A stretch of DNA of 64,000 nt from Halomonas sp. McH1-25 (lineage in GTDB: Bacteria > Pseudomonadota > Gammaproteobacteria > Pseudomonadales > Halomonadaceae). Under the pieces are notes generated by a model that ran no database searches, was not told the origin of the DNA, and was given only the letters and a program-made list of their open reading frames with translations. The number at the start of each line of letters is the position of its first letter. Within the stretch, counting starts at the first letter, position 1. The stretch covers positions 185,635 through 249,634 of the forward strand of contig NZ_JAKRFI010000006.1 of assembly GCF_022348165.1 (NCBI RefSeq). Direction: 5' to 3'. Position numbers and translations under genes: made by a program. This document shows positions 35,797-43,208 of this stretch, piece after piece.

Positions 35797-36653
35797 TGGC
35801 TAGCATCGTCGCCGGTATCGGCTCTTCCCACGTCCCCTCCATCGGTCGCGCCTACGATCAGAAAAAGCAGCAGGACCCGGCCTGGCAACCCCTTTTCGAC
35901 GGCTATGAACCGGTCAAGCGCTGGCTGGCCGAGGAGGTCAAGGCGGATGTGGTCATCCTGGTCTACAACGATCACGGTACGGAATTCTTTCTCGATCGCT
36001 ACCCGACCTTCGCGCTTGGCGTGGCGGACTCATACAAGGTCGCCGACGAAGGCTACGGCAGGCGCCCGCTACCCGATTTTCCCGGTGACGCGGCGTTTTC
36101 CGAGCATCTCGCCAACCATCTCGTTGCCGATGAGTTCGATCTGACGCTGTGCCAGGAGATGGCGCTCGACCATGGCTTCCTGACTGCCATGCCACTGCTC
36201 TGGACACACGATGAGGAGCAATGGCCGGTCAAGGTCGTCCCCCTGCTGGTCAACGTCATCCAGCACCCGCTGCCCAGCGGGAAACGCTGCTACAAGCTGG
36301 GCGAGGCCATCCGCCGCGCCGTGGAAGCGTACCCCGAGGACCTGCGTGTCGTGGTCGTCGGTACCGGGGGCCTGTCGCACCAGCTCAATGGCGAACGCTT
36401 CGGCCACATCAACGAGGAGTGGGATCGCCAATGGCTGCAGCGCATCCAGACCGAGCCCCAAGCCTTGGCATCCCTCTCCCACAAGGAAGTCATGACAGCT
36501 GCCGGCGCCGAAGGAGGCGAGGTCATCATGTGGTTTGTCATGCGGGGCGCCATGACCGAACGAGTCAATGAGGTTCATCGTTTCTACTATGCACCGATGA
36601 CCACGGGCATTGGTTTGTTGGCCCTAGAAAACGCTGGCGATACCTCACCCTGA
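35796..36653 (+). CDS. ligB: Protocatechuate 4,5-dioxygenase beta (catalytic) subunit
   Basis: 285-residue extradiol dioxygenase of the LigB superfamily. The ferrous-iron ligands can be placed: His12 in GSSHVP, His60 in YNDHGTEFF and the Glu in AEGGEV (about residue 238). The catalytic base His lies in GTGGLSHQL (about 192). It opens protocatechuate between C4 and C5 to 4-carboxy-2-hydroxymuconate semialdehyde, the LigC substrate; related enzymes also accept gallate. It is followed by a GC-rich hairpin. Confidence 0.94.
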   Translation: MASIVAGIGSSHVPSIGRAYDQKKQQDPAWQPLFDGYEPVKRWLAEEVKADVVILVYNDHGTEFFLDRYPTFALGVADSYKVADEGYGRRPLPDFPGDAAFSEHLANHLVADEFDLTLCQEMALDHGFLTAMPLLWTHDEEQWPVKVVPLLVNVIQHPLPSGKRCYKLGEAIRRAVEAYPEDLRVVVVGTGGLSHQLNGERFGHINEEWDRQWLQRIQTEPQALASLSHKEVMTAAGAEGGEVIMWFVMRGAMTERVNEVHRFYYAPMTTGIGLLALENAGDTSP

Positions 36654-36697
36654 AGTCATTGATTCCTTCCAAAGAAAGCTACCTGCGCTAGCTCGAC

Positions 36698-36722
36698 GGT
36701 AACCCTCCCATTGAGGGTTACC
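36698..36722 (+). terminator. Hairpin after ligB, probable operon end
   Basis: GGTAACCCTC (36698-36707) and GAGGGTTACC (36713-36722) are perfect 10-bp arms around CCATT. It lies 45 bases after the ligB stop. The stem is followed by CTTCGC, not a T run, so it may be a weak terminator or an RNA-stabilising end. Confidence 0.6.
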
Positions 36723-36954
36723 CTTCGCGAGTGCCCGCCTTTGCTCTTGCTTCAGAACGCTAACTCAGCATGTCGCAGCTGCGCGACGATGCCTTGCTGC
36801 GCTTATCCGCTTGTTTCTACAGCGTTATTCGGAATGCGCTTACCGACACCAATCGGGATCCAACTAAAGCATATATTGACCAAAATGCCCCTCAGATACT
36901 CTACTTTGGATCCAATAACGACAAAACACCTGACCCAATGATGAGGATATCGCT
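36723..36954 (+). promoter_or_regulatory. vanA promoter region with VanR-type operator
   Basis: TTGGATCCAA at 36906-36915 is a perfect palindrome and matches the core of the vanillate-repressor operator known from Caulobacter and relatives (ATTGGATCCAAT). A second GGATCCAA copy, with its left half imperfect, lies at 36856-36863, 52 bases upstream. The region is AT-rich around ATATATTGACC. The operator lies about 40 bases from the vanA ATG, where repressor binding would block transcription. GAGGATATC serves as the ribosome site. Confidence 0.75.
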
Positions 36955-38010
36955 ATGTTTCCCAAGAATACCTGGTACGTCGCCTGCACCCCCGACGAGA
37001 TCGATGACAAGCCCCTGGGACGTACAATCTGCAATGAGCAGATTGTCTTCTTCCGCGCGGAAGAAGGAAAAGTCGCTGCCGTCGAGGATTTCTGCCCCCA
37101 TCGTGGCGCTCCTCTGTCATTGGGGTTCGTACGTGATGGTCAGCTAGTGTGCGGCTACCATGGCCTGGAGATGGGCTGCGACGGCAAGTGCTCCAGCATG
37201 CCCGGCCAACGCGTACGCGGTTTTCCCAGCATTCGTGCCTACCCGGTAGTCGAGCGTCACGGTTTCATCTGGGTATGGACCGGTGATGCCGCGCTGGCCG
37301 ACCCCAACGACATTCCCGAACTGCATTGGGCCAACGATCCCGACTGGGCCTATGGCGGCGGACTCTATCATATCAAGTGCGATTATCGGCTGATGATCGA
37401 CAATCTCATGGACCTGACCCACGAGACCTACGTACATGCCTCGAGCATCGGCCAGCCCGAGATCGAGGAAGCGGCGCCGGAAACCAAAGTCGACGGCGAT
37501 GAGGTCATCACCAGCCGCTACATGGAAAACATTCCCGCCCCGCCCTTCTGGCAGGCGGCCCTACGCGGCAACAACCTGGCCGACGACGTGCCGGTGGATC
37601 GTTGGCAGGTGTGCCGTTTCACCCCACCCAGCCATGTGCTCATCGAGGTAGGCGTCGCTCACGCCGGCAAGGGAGGCTATGACGCCCCGCCCGAGTTCAA
37701 GGCCTCGAGCATCGTCGTCGACTTCATCACCCCCGAGACCGACACCTCGATCTGGTATTTCTGGGGCATGGCGCGCAACTTCAATCCGCAGGATCAGGCC
37801 CTCACCGACCGTATTCGCGAAGGTCAGGGCACCATCTTCGCTGAAGACCTGGACATGCTCGAATCCCAGCAGCGCAACCTGCTCAAGTATCCCGATCGCC
37901 AGTTGCTCAAGCTCAACATCGATGGCGGCGGCGTCCAGGCTCGACGCATCATCGACCGCCTGCTGAAGGAAGAGGCTACGCCATCGTCCAGCGCTGCAGC
38001 GGCTAGTTAA
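36955..38010 (+). CDS. vanA: Vanillate O-demethylase, oxygenase subunit
   Basis: 351-residue Rieske oxygenase. The Rieske 2Fe-2S ligands are in CPHRGAPLSLG (about residues 44-54) and CGYHGLEM (about 66-73). The mononuclear iron site is in DNLMDLTHETYVHASSIGQ (about 145-163). The N-terminus MFPKNTWYVACTPDEI is the common VanA start. It removes the methyl group of vanillate as formaldehyde, giving protocatechuate; some VanA enzymes also act on syringate or 3-O-methylgallate. It is paired with vanB 84 bases downstream. Confidence 0.95.
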   Translation: MFPKNTWYVACTPDEIDDKPLGRTICNEQIVFFRAEEGKVAAVEDFCPHRGAPLSLGFVRDGQLVCGYHGLEMGCDGKCSSMPGQRVRGFPSIRAYPVVERHGFIWVWTGDAALADPNDIPELHWANDPDWAYGGGLYHIKCDYRLMIDNLMDLTHETYVHASSIGQPEIEEAAPETKVDGDEVITSRYMENIPAPPFWQAALRGNNLADDVPVDRWQVCRFTPPSHVLIEVGVAHAGKGGYDAPPEFKASSIVVDFITPETDTSIWYFWGMARNFNPQDQALTDRIREGQGTIFAEDLDMLESQQRNLLKYPDRQLLKLNIDGGGVQARRIIDRLLKEEATPSSSAAAAS

Positions 38011-38025
38011 TACCCTTACCGATGA

Positions 38026-38051
38026 CGGGCGGCGCGCCAGCGTGCCGCCCG
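38026..38051 (+). promoter_or_regulatory. Stem-loop between vanA and vanB
   Basis: CGGGCGGC (38026-38033) and GCCGCCCG (38044-38051) form an 8-bp stem with a ten-base loop in the 84-base vanA-vanB gap. No T run follows. It may stabilise vanA mRNA and give more oxygenase than reductase. Confidence 0.45.
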
Positions 38052-38094
38052 AGCCAGATCACGGACCGGCCGAGCGCCGGACAGGATTCGAGCG

Positions 38095-39063
38095 ATGAGC
38101 AATAGCACGCTTTCTTTATTTGTGCGGGTCACGAAGAAGGCCCAGGAAGCCGAGGACATCGTCAGTTTCGAACTGACCGATCCGCATGGTCGCCCTCTTC
38201 CGGCCTTCAGCGCAGGCGCCCATGTCGACGTGCGTATCAGGGACGGCCTGATAAGGCAGTACTCGCTGTGCAATCACCCCGAGGAGCGCGACCGTTACCG
38301 AATCGCGGTACTCCGCGAACCGGCCTCGCGAGGCGGCTCTACGGCCATGCACGACGAGATCCAAGAGGGCGACCTGCTGCAGATCAGTGCACCCAAGAAC
38401 CACTTCCCTCTCGAGCCTTCCAAGCGCACTCTGCTGTTTGCCGGCGGCATTGGGGTCACGCCGATCCTGTGCATGGCCGAGCGACTGGCGCATACCCAGG
38501 CGCATTTCGAGATGCACTACTGTGCCCGATCCCGCGATCGCATGGCGTTCGTCGATCGCATCCAGCAGGGGGCCTACGCCGAGCATGTGCATTTTTATCA
38601 CGACGACCAGCCCGACGCCGGCAGGCTGGATGTCGCCTCGCTGGCTGCCGAGCCCGACGACGATACGCATATCTACGTCTGCGGTCCCAGCGGCTTCATC
38701 GATCACGTGCTGTCCACCTGCAAGGCTCAGGGTTGGCCGAGCTCCCAACTGCACACCGAGTACTTTACCGGGGCGGTTCAGGACAGCGAGGACGACGAGA
38801 GTTTCGAGGTCAAAATCGCCAGTAGTGGCGCTTCCTTCACGGTACCCAAGGACAAGACCGTCTATGAAGTGCTCAGCGAGAACGGCGTCGAGATCATGGT
38901 CTCCTGCGAACAAGGCGTCTGCGGCACCTGCCTGACCCGTGTTCTCGAGGGTGAACCGGATCACCGCGACCTCTACCTTGACGATGAGGAGCATGCCGCC
39001 AACGACCAGTTCACGCCTTGCTGCTCACGCGCCAAGAGCAAGATTCTGGTACTCGATTTGTAA
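38095..39063 (+). CDS. vanB: Vanillate O-demethylase, reductase subunit
   Basis: 322 residues. An N-terminal ferredoxin-NADP reductase-type module has the FMN-binding RQYSLCN (about residues 54-60) and the NAD-binding GGIGVTPILCMAERL (about 117-131). A C-terminal plant-type ferredoxin has CEQGVCGTC (about 269-277) and a later cysteine in FTPCCSRAKS. It passes electrons from NADH to VanA. The class IA reductase order (FMN/NAD first, 2Fe-2S last) is as expected for VanB. Confidence 0.95.
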   Translation: MSNSTLSLFVRVTKKAQEAEDIVSFELTDPHGRPLPAFSAGAHVDVRIRDGLIRQYSLCNHPEERDRYRIAVLREPASRGGSTAMHDEIQEGDLLQISAPKNHFPLEPSKRTLLFAGGIGVTPILCMAERLAHTQAHFEMHYCARSRDRMAFVDRIQQGAYAEHVHFYHDDQPDAGRLDVASLAAEPDDDTHIYVCGPSGFIDHVLSTCKAQGWPSSQLHTEYFTGAVQDSEDDESFEVKIASSGASFTVPKDKTVYEVLSENGVEIMVSCEQGVCGTCLTRVLEGEPDHRDLYLDDEEHAANDQFTPCCSRAKSKILVLDL

Positions 39064-39141
39064 ATTATCGGTTTGTCGGGTTCTATTCGACGACACCGCC
39101 CTGCAGTACGCCAACATCACAACAACACTAGAGACGACGAC

Positions 39142-40155
39142 ATGATGATGAGAAAGACAACGATCGGCCTGGCGATAGGCCTGACCGTAGCGGCAACTCC
39201 TGTTCTATCGCAGGCCAGCGAGGTGCTGCGTGTGGCACACGTCTGGCCCGGTGGGTCGCTGATCGACAAGGAGCTGTTCCAGGCGTGGGCCAAGAGCGTG
39301 GAAGAGGCTTCGGATGGCGAACTCAAGGTCCAGGTCTTTCCCGGCCAGACCCTGGCGAAGTCCGACCAGACCTACCAGAGCGCCGTCGAGGGAATCGCCG
39401 ACATCGGCTCGACGGCCCAAGGCTACAACTCGGGACGTTTCCCGCTGACGCAGGTGATCGAGCTTCCCGGCATTTCCCACAGCAGCAAGCAGGGCTCGTG
39501 TATCCTGCAGTCGCTTTATGACCAGGGCACGCTGGACGAGGAATATCAGGACTCACACGTGCTGTTCATGTTCACCACCGGACCGGGTTACCTGCACACT
39601 AAGCAAAAACTGATCGAGACCCCCGAGGATATGGCCGGCTTGCGCATGCGCCGCCCCACGTCAGTGGTCGGCGACATGATGACCCGCCTTGGAGCACAGG
39701 CTGTAGGCATGCCGGCACCGGATGTATTCACCTCGATGCAACGCGGGGTACTCGATGGCCTGAGCTTCAACTGGGAAGCCATGAAGACGTTTCGTCTCAA
39801 TGAGCAGACTCGCTACCACACCGAGGTGCCACTCTACGACCTGTCACTGGTCGCGACCATGAACCAGGAGCGTTACGAAGAACTGCCTGAACACCTGCAA
39901 AAGATCATCGACGAACACAGCGGCATGGAATGGTCGATGAAGGCCGCCGCCGTCTACGACAAGCTCATCGAGCAGGGTCGTCAGGAAGCCGTCGATGCCG
40001 GCCACGAATTCCTGGCTGTGGAAGCGCCATTGGAAGATCCCCAGTGGGGCCCCGTCCTGCAGCAGACCATCGACACCTATTTGCAAGACGTCGGTGGCCA
40101 GGCACAACCCATCTACGATGAAGCCATGCGGCTCACGAAGGAATGCCCGACCTGA
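39142..40155 (+). CDS. TRAP transporter substrate-binding protein without adjacent permease
   Basis: 337 residues with a Sec signal peptide (hydrophobic residues ~6-24, cleavage near SQASE). DctP landmarks: LRVAHVWPGGSLIDKELF, KVQVFPGQTLAKSDQTY, AGLRMRRPTSVVGD with the binding Arg, and GVLDGLSFNWEAMKTFRL. No small or large TRAP permease follows; the gene ends in a terminator. It may use the permease pair at 27117-28939 or one elsewhere. Position after vanAB suggests vanillate or another methoxylated aromatic acid. The ATG at 39142 is the first of three in a row and the ribosome site is weak. Confidence 0.88.
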   Translation: MMMRKTTIGLAIGLTVAATPVLSQASEVLRVAHVWPGGSLIDKELFQAWAKSVEEASDGELKVQVFPGQTLAKSDQTYQSAVEGIADIGSTAQGYNSGRFPLTQVIELPGISHSSKQGSCILQSLYDQGTLDEEYQDSHVLFMFTTGPGYLHTKQKLIETPEDMAGLRMRRPTSVVGDMMTRLGAQAVGMPAPDVFTSMQRGVLDGLSFNWEAMKTFRLNEQTRYHTEVPLYDLSLVATMNQERYEELPEHLQKIIDEHSGMEWSMKAAAVYDKLIEQGRQEAVDAGHEFLAVEAPLEDPQWGPVLQQTIDTYLQDVGGQAQPIYDEAMRLTKECPT

Positions 40156-40172
40156 GGTGTTGCTCGCTCCAT

Positions 40173-40204
40173 ATGCCGCTGCGATGAGCAGCGGCATGCT
40201 TTTC
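40173..40204 (+). terminator. Rho-independent terminator after the TRAP binding protein gene
   Basis: ATGCCGCTGC (40173-40182) and GCAGCGGCAT (40188-40197) are perfect 10-bp arms around GATGA, followed by GCTTTTC. It ends the van/TRAP transcript 18 bases after the stop codon. Confidence 0.85.
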
Positions 40205-40231
40205 GGACGATCCCCCAGCCTTGCTTCTCTG

Positions 40232-40444
40232 TCAGGCAGTTCCGGACTCGGCCAAGTTCAAAACCAGCTCGCCTTCCTCATGCTCCCGCTGGATACGCTG
40301 ATAGATTTCCTCACGATGCACACCGACATCCTTGGGCGCATTGATACCGATGCGAACCTGATTGCCCTTGACTCCCAGCACCGTCACGGTGACATCGTCG
40401 CCAATCATCAGGGTTTCCCCAACCCTACGCGTTAAAATAAGCAT
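40232..40444 (-). CDS. csrA: CsrA/RsmA RNA-binding regulator, first paralogue
   Basis: 70-residue CsrA. The first 55 residues ([20 protein letters not shown], then [20 protein letters not shown] and [11 protein letters not shown]) are nearly identical to the standard CsrA. They include the RNA-binding residues of strand 1 (LTRR) and Arg44 in VHREEI. A ~12-residue acidic C-terminal extension follows. CsrA binds GGA motifs in mRNA leaders to block or stabilise translation. Its own leader contains GGA motifs, so autoregulation is likely. It is flanked by a second csrA and a CsrB-like RNA. The house-keeping csrA of related genomes usually sits by alaS/lysC, so this is probably an extra copy. Confidence 0.93.
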   Translation of the reverse strand: MLILTRRVGETLMIGDDVTVTVLGVKGNQVRIGINAPKDVGVHREEIYQRIQREHEEGELVLNLAESGTA

Positions 40445-40814
40445 CTTGTTCCCTGTCAATGAACGATGAATATCCAAGCCTTACCGATGGCCAAACTGGC
40501 AATGCCTCATCCTGTAATCTATTTCCTACAAGAAAAGATAGGTAATACCTACATCAGATAACAACCTAGGATATCTATTCATTACAAAAATTGCGCACTG
40601 ACCTGCCAAGAGTCAGCCCAGCATGGCGCGCAGATAGGGCCATCAGTGGGCACTCAGAAGATACGGCAAGAGATGAACGCGCCTTTGCTCCAGAGCCCGA
40701 ACCTACCTAGCCAGGCTGAACCGCCTGACTGCCTCGAATGGGGCTGGTTGGCACGGTAGGCGACGCGACCCCGTCATGGCCTATCGCCGGACGCAGTCGC
40801 TGCGCCGCTTCGCA
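40445..40814 (-). promoter_or_regulatory. csrA leader and promoter region
   Basis: A possible minus-strand sigma-70 promoter is TTGTTA (40564-40559) and TATCTT (40540-40535) with an 18-base spacer. The leader between it and the ATG at 40444 contains TAGGAAAT, ACAGGATG and CAGGGAAC just before the start codon. These GGA-bearing sites are of the kind CsrA uses to repress its own translation. No gene is seen in the 370 bases; the part near 40700-40814 is the 3' flank of the second csrA. Confidence 0.4.
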
Positions 40815-41039
40815 TCACTCAGACTCAGCCAGCATATGCCCGAGCTCGTCAGGCACCTGCACGTCTTCCTGATTCGTAGCGCGATGGATCCGCTCAAAGA
40901 TTTCTTCTCTATGAATGTCAACGCTCTTTGGCGCCTCGATGCCAATACGTACCTGGTTTCCTTTTACCGACAAGACGGTAACGGCGATATCGTCACCGAT
41001 CATCATTGCTTCTGTGATTCGGCGGGACAGAATGAGCAT
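40815..41039 (-). CDS. CsrA/RsmA RNA-binding regulator, second and more divergent paralogue
   Basis: 74-residue CsrA homologue. [20 protein letters not shown] and [20 protein letters not shown] keep the core fold. The RNA-binding Arg in [10 protein letters not shown] is retained. However, the VGE turn after strand 1 is changed to ITE, and the ~20-residue tail ([19 protein letters not shown]) is longer and acidic. The ribosome site GAAGGAAACTCCC contains GGA, so either CsrA could repress it. It lies 370 bases upstream of the first csrA on the same strand and 160 bases from the small RNA gene. Confidence 0.92.
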   Translation of the reverse strand: MLILSRRITEAMMIGDDIAVTVLSVKGNQVRIGIEAPKSVDIHREEIFERIHRATNQEDVQVPDELGHMLAESE

Positions 41040-41074
41040 GGGAGTTTCCTTCAGTCGTCAGGCTGGCTGTGTCG

Positions 41075-41101
41075 TTACGCTAGCGGCCAATGCGCGTAAC
41101 G
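41075..41101. promoter_or_regulatory. Inverted repeat upstream of csrA paralogue and small RNA
   Basis: GTTACGC (41075-41081) and GCGTAAC (41095-41101) are perfect arms separated by 13 bases. It lies in the divergent region between the second csrA and the candidate small RNA. It could be an activator site for either, for example of a GacA-type regulator, though it does not match the usual TGTAAG-N6-CTTACA box. Confidence 0.35.
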
Positions 41102-41199
41102 CCTTTATTACACAGGCATTTTCTTATAAAAATTTAGGTCTACGTACTACAAGTAAAAGCAATCCAGGTTCTCTCTTGCATTTGGGAAACATGAGAGAT

Positions 41200-41352
41200 T
41201 AAGCGGCTTACACAGGATGTGTATTGAAGGAACCCGAGCAGGACGCTCGATGAACCAAGGAGGCACGAGCAGGACGCTCGCGATGATCGCAAGGACGCAC
41301 AGCGCGACTTGCGCTGCAAAGCCCGGCCCTCACAGGCCGGGCTTTATTTTTG
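41200..41352 (+). ncRNA. Candidate CsrA/RsmA-sequestering small RNA (RsmY/Z/CsrB-like)
   Basis: There is no reading frame, but strong RNA structure. Three perfect 5-bp hairpins present AGGA in their loops: TACAC-AGGAT-GTGTA (41209-41223), CGAGC-AGGAC-GCTCG (41235-41249) and the same again at 41266-41280. Between and after them are further GGA motifs at 41229, 41259 and 41293, making six in about 85 bases. The RNA ends in a textbook terminator: AAAGCCCGGCC (41318-41328), loop CTCACA, GGCCGGGCTTT (41335-41345), then ATTTTT. Hairpin-loop GGA repeats plus a terminator define RNAs that titrate CsrA. The 5' end is uncertain; a TATAAA near 41126 could start it at about 41138, adding another hairpin (41170-41199) with a GGGA loop. 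Confidence 0.82.
41318..41351 (+). terminator. Terminator of the small RNA
   Basis: A perfect 11-bp stem (41318-41328 with 41335-41345), six-base loop, then ATTTTTG. It is the strongest rho-independent terminator in this part of the window and marks the plus-strand 3' end of the RNA. Confidence 0.9.
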
Positions 41353-41580
41353 GCCACCAAGTAGAGTTCCTTCAAAGACAATGGCACTTCTTTCACCTGA
41401 AAATTAGCCTCTTAATTTTTCAAGCAATTAATGTGCCAACTTTGCATATTATTATAACCAATTGTTTTATAATCATAAAATTATGACGTCGTGATGAGTT
41501 ACATGGTTTTTTTGCATTAACCCAACAGACAATGAAAAAATGACAGTGACAAACTGACAACGGATCGTCAAAAGATCACT
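41353..41580 (+). promoter_or_regulatory. AT-rich promoter region of the NorR-like activator
   Basis: This 228-base stretch is strikingly AT-rich (for example around 41400-41520) compared with the rest of the window. It has TTTTAT-AATC-ATAAAA (a palindrome near 41465-41480) and three TGACA motifs at 41541, 41547 and 41555 shortly before the ATG at 41581. No gene is seen. The ribosome site (AAAAGATCACT) is weak. Confidence 0.4.
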
Positions 41581-43143
41581 ATGACGTCTCTCCTTCTCGC
41601 CATGGGCCATCTGCTCAGTCGCATGAGCGACGCCTGTCCTGCAGTTACGCAACGTGATGCTTGGGCGCAGTTCCTCGAAGCGCTCAACCGCTATTATCCT
41701 GCCGATGCCTGCACCTTGATGATTGTGAATCGCGAAGGGCTACGCCCTCTCGCTGCCCTGGGGCTGCCTGAAGATATTCATGGCCGGCGCTTTTTGTTGA
41801 GCGACCATTCACGCCTGGCCGCAATTGCCACTGAGCCTGGGGTTTCCCGCTTCGCGTCGGATTCCACCCTGCCTGCGCCACTGGAGGGCCTGATTGGCCA
41901 AGGGCAGGATCGCGTTCGTGACAGCCTTGGCGTGGCGCTACGTCACGAGGACCAACTGCTGGGCATTTTGACCCTGGATGCACTGACACCCGCGCATTTC
42001 GATCAGGTCGATACACAGGAGCTGCATGCGACGGCATATATGCTCGCCAATATGCTTCGCGTGGCATCCCGGCTCGAATCATCCCATGCCCGGCTGGATG
42101 CAACAGACGACAGACCATGTTCCGCCCCAGTCGCAATCCAATGGCACAGCCCTGCCATGCGACGTCTTGATGAAGCCGTCAAGCTGGTGGCGCCTACCGA
42201 CATGAATGTGCTTTTGCATGGTGATACCGGGGTCGGCAAGGAACGGGTCGCTCAGCAACTGCATACGCTTTCCGCTCGGCGAGACAATCGCCTGGTCCGT
42301 GTCAATTGCGCAGCATTACCGGAGCATTTGATCGAAAGTGCACTGTTCGGGCATCGGCGCGGTGCGTTCTCGGGCGCCATCAAGGATCATCGGGGCTATT
42401 TTGCTGTCGCCGATGGCAGTACTCTGATGCTCGACGAGATCGGTGAATTACCTCTCTCGCTTCAGCCCAAGCTCCTGCGCGTTTTACAAGAAGGCGAAAT
42501 CCAGCCTCTCGGTAGTGAGCATACTCAGCGAGTCGATGTCCGTATCATTGCCGTCACCAATCGCGATCTTGCCAGCGAGGTCAAGGCCGGTCGCTTTCGC
42601 GAGGATCTCTATCATCGCCTGAGTGCGTTTCCGCTTCAGGTACCCGCCTTGCGGGACCGCAAAGAAGACATACCGATCCTGACCGGCCGCTTTCTGGAAG
42701 AGAATCGCGTGCGTCTCGGCCTGACCAACCTGCGTCTGACCGAAGACGCGGAAATGGCACTACAGGCTTGGCACTGGCCGGGCAATGTACGAGAACTGGA
42801 ACACACGTTGAGTCGAGCTGCCTTGCGGGCGCTCGGCGACAGGCTACACGAAAACGATGCGCTGGAGTCGCCCCAGCAGCGTGGCGCTCTGTACATCACC
42901 CGCACGCATCTGGACCTGCCGGAAGACAGCGTGGACGCGCCATTTGCGGAGGAAGCCATCCTGCCGGCGTCGAAGAATCAGACTGTCTGGATGGCACTGC
43001 GCGAGGCGACGGACAATTTCCAGCGGCGCTATATCTATCGGGCCCTGGCAAGCCACGACGACAACTGGGCGGCAACGGCGCGCGCTCTGGCCACGGACAG
43101 TGGCAACCTGCATCGGCTGGGAAAGCGCCTGGGGCTGAAGTAA
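41581..43143 (+). CDS. NorR-like sigma-54-dependent activator with altered sensor residues
   Basis: 520 residues in NorR layout: GAF sensor (about 20-170), AAA+ ATPase (about 190-410) with Walker A GDTGVGKE (214-221) and Walker B TLMLDEIGEL, and a Fis-type HTH ending NWAATARALATDSGNLHRLG (last ~30 residues). The tail and GAF are plainly related to NorR. However, the NorR segment PDPYDGL reads PAPLEGL here (Ala99, Glu102), and the position of the ligand cysteine is Ser115; Asp133 in LTLD is kept. These positions hold the NO-sensing iron in E. coli NorR, so NO sensing is doubtful. The sigma-54 contact loop is GAFSGA (261-266) rather than GAFTGA. The following gene is an RsbQ-PAS fusion. Confidence 0.88.
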   Translation: MTSLLLAMGHLLSRMSDACPAVTQRDAWAQFLEALNRYYPADACTLMIVNREGLRPLAALGLPEDIHGRRFLLSDHSRLAAIATEPGVSRFASDSTLPAPLEGLIGQGQDRVRDSLGVALRHEDQLLGILTLDALTPAHFDQVDTQELHATAYMLANMLRVASRLESSHARLDATDDRPCSAPVAIQWHSPAMRRLDEAVKLVAPTDMNVLLHGDTGVGKERVAQQLHTLSARRDNRLVRVNCAALPEHLIESALFGHRRGAFSGAIKDHRGYFAVADGSTLMLDEIGELPLSLQPKLLRVLQEGEIQPLGSEHTQRVDVRIIAVTNRDLASEVKAGRFREDLYHRLSAFPLQVPALRDRKEDIPILTGRFLEENRVRLGLTNLRLTEDAEMALQAWHWPGNVRELEHTLSRAALRALGDRLHENDALESPQQRGALYITRTHLDLPEDSVDAPFAEEAILPASKNQTVWMALREATDNFQRRYIYRALASHDDNWAATARALATDSGNLHRLGKRLGLK

Positions 43144-43208
43144 TCCGTAAAGAACGGCCGCAGCCTGCCATGCCGTCCTTTTTCTCATATCAATAGGGGT
43201 TCCCGCCG

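Noticed and set aside
35437..36653. Gallate dioxygenase GalA/DesB
   Set aside because: Those are single chains of about 420 residues; here two separate genes of 119 and 285 residues match LigA and LigB, so protocatechuate 4,5-dioxygenase is the better call even though gallate may also be cleaved.
41207..41212. CTTACA as the right half of a GacA box for the small RNA
   Set aside because: The left half TGTAAG is missing at the required distance and the motif lies inside the first RNA hairpin.
41209..41280. CRISPR-like or mobile repeat because of the duplicated CGAGC-AGGAC-GCTCG unit
   Set aside because: Only two copies, irregular spacing, no cas genes, and the unit fits a CsrA-binding hairpin ending in a terminator.
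41581..43143. Authentic NO-responsive norR
   Set aside because: Ligand positions are changed and there is no norVW, hmp or norCB next to it.
43144..43208. Sigma-54 (-24/-12) promoter before the RsbQ-PAS gene
   Set aside because: No GG and GC dinucleotides at the required ten-base spacing were found in the 65-base gap.
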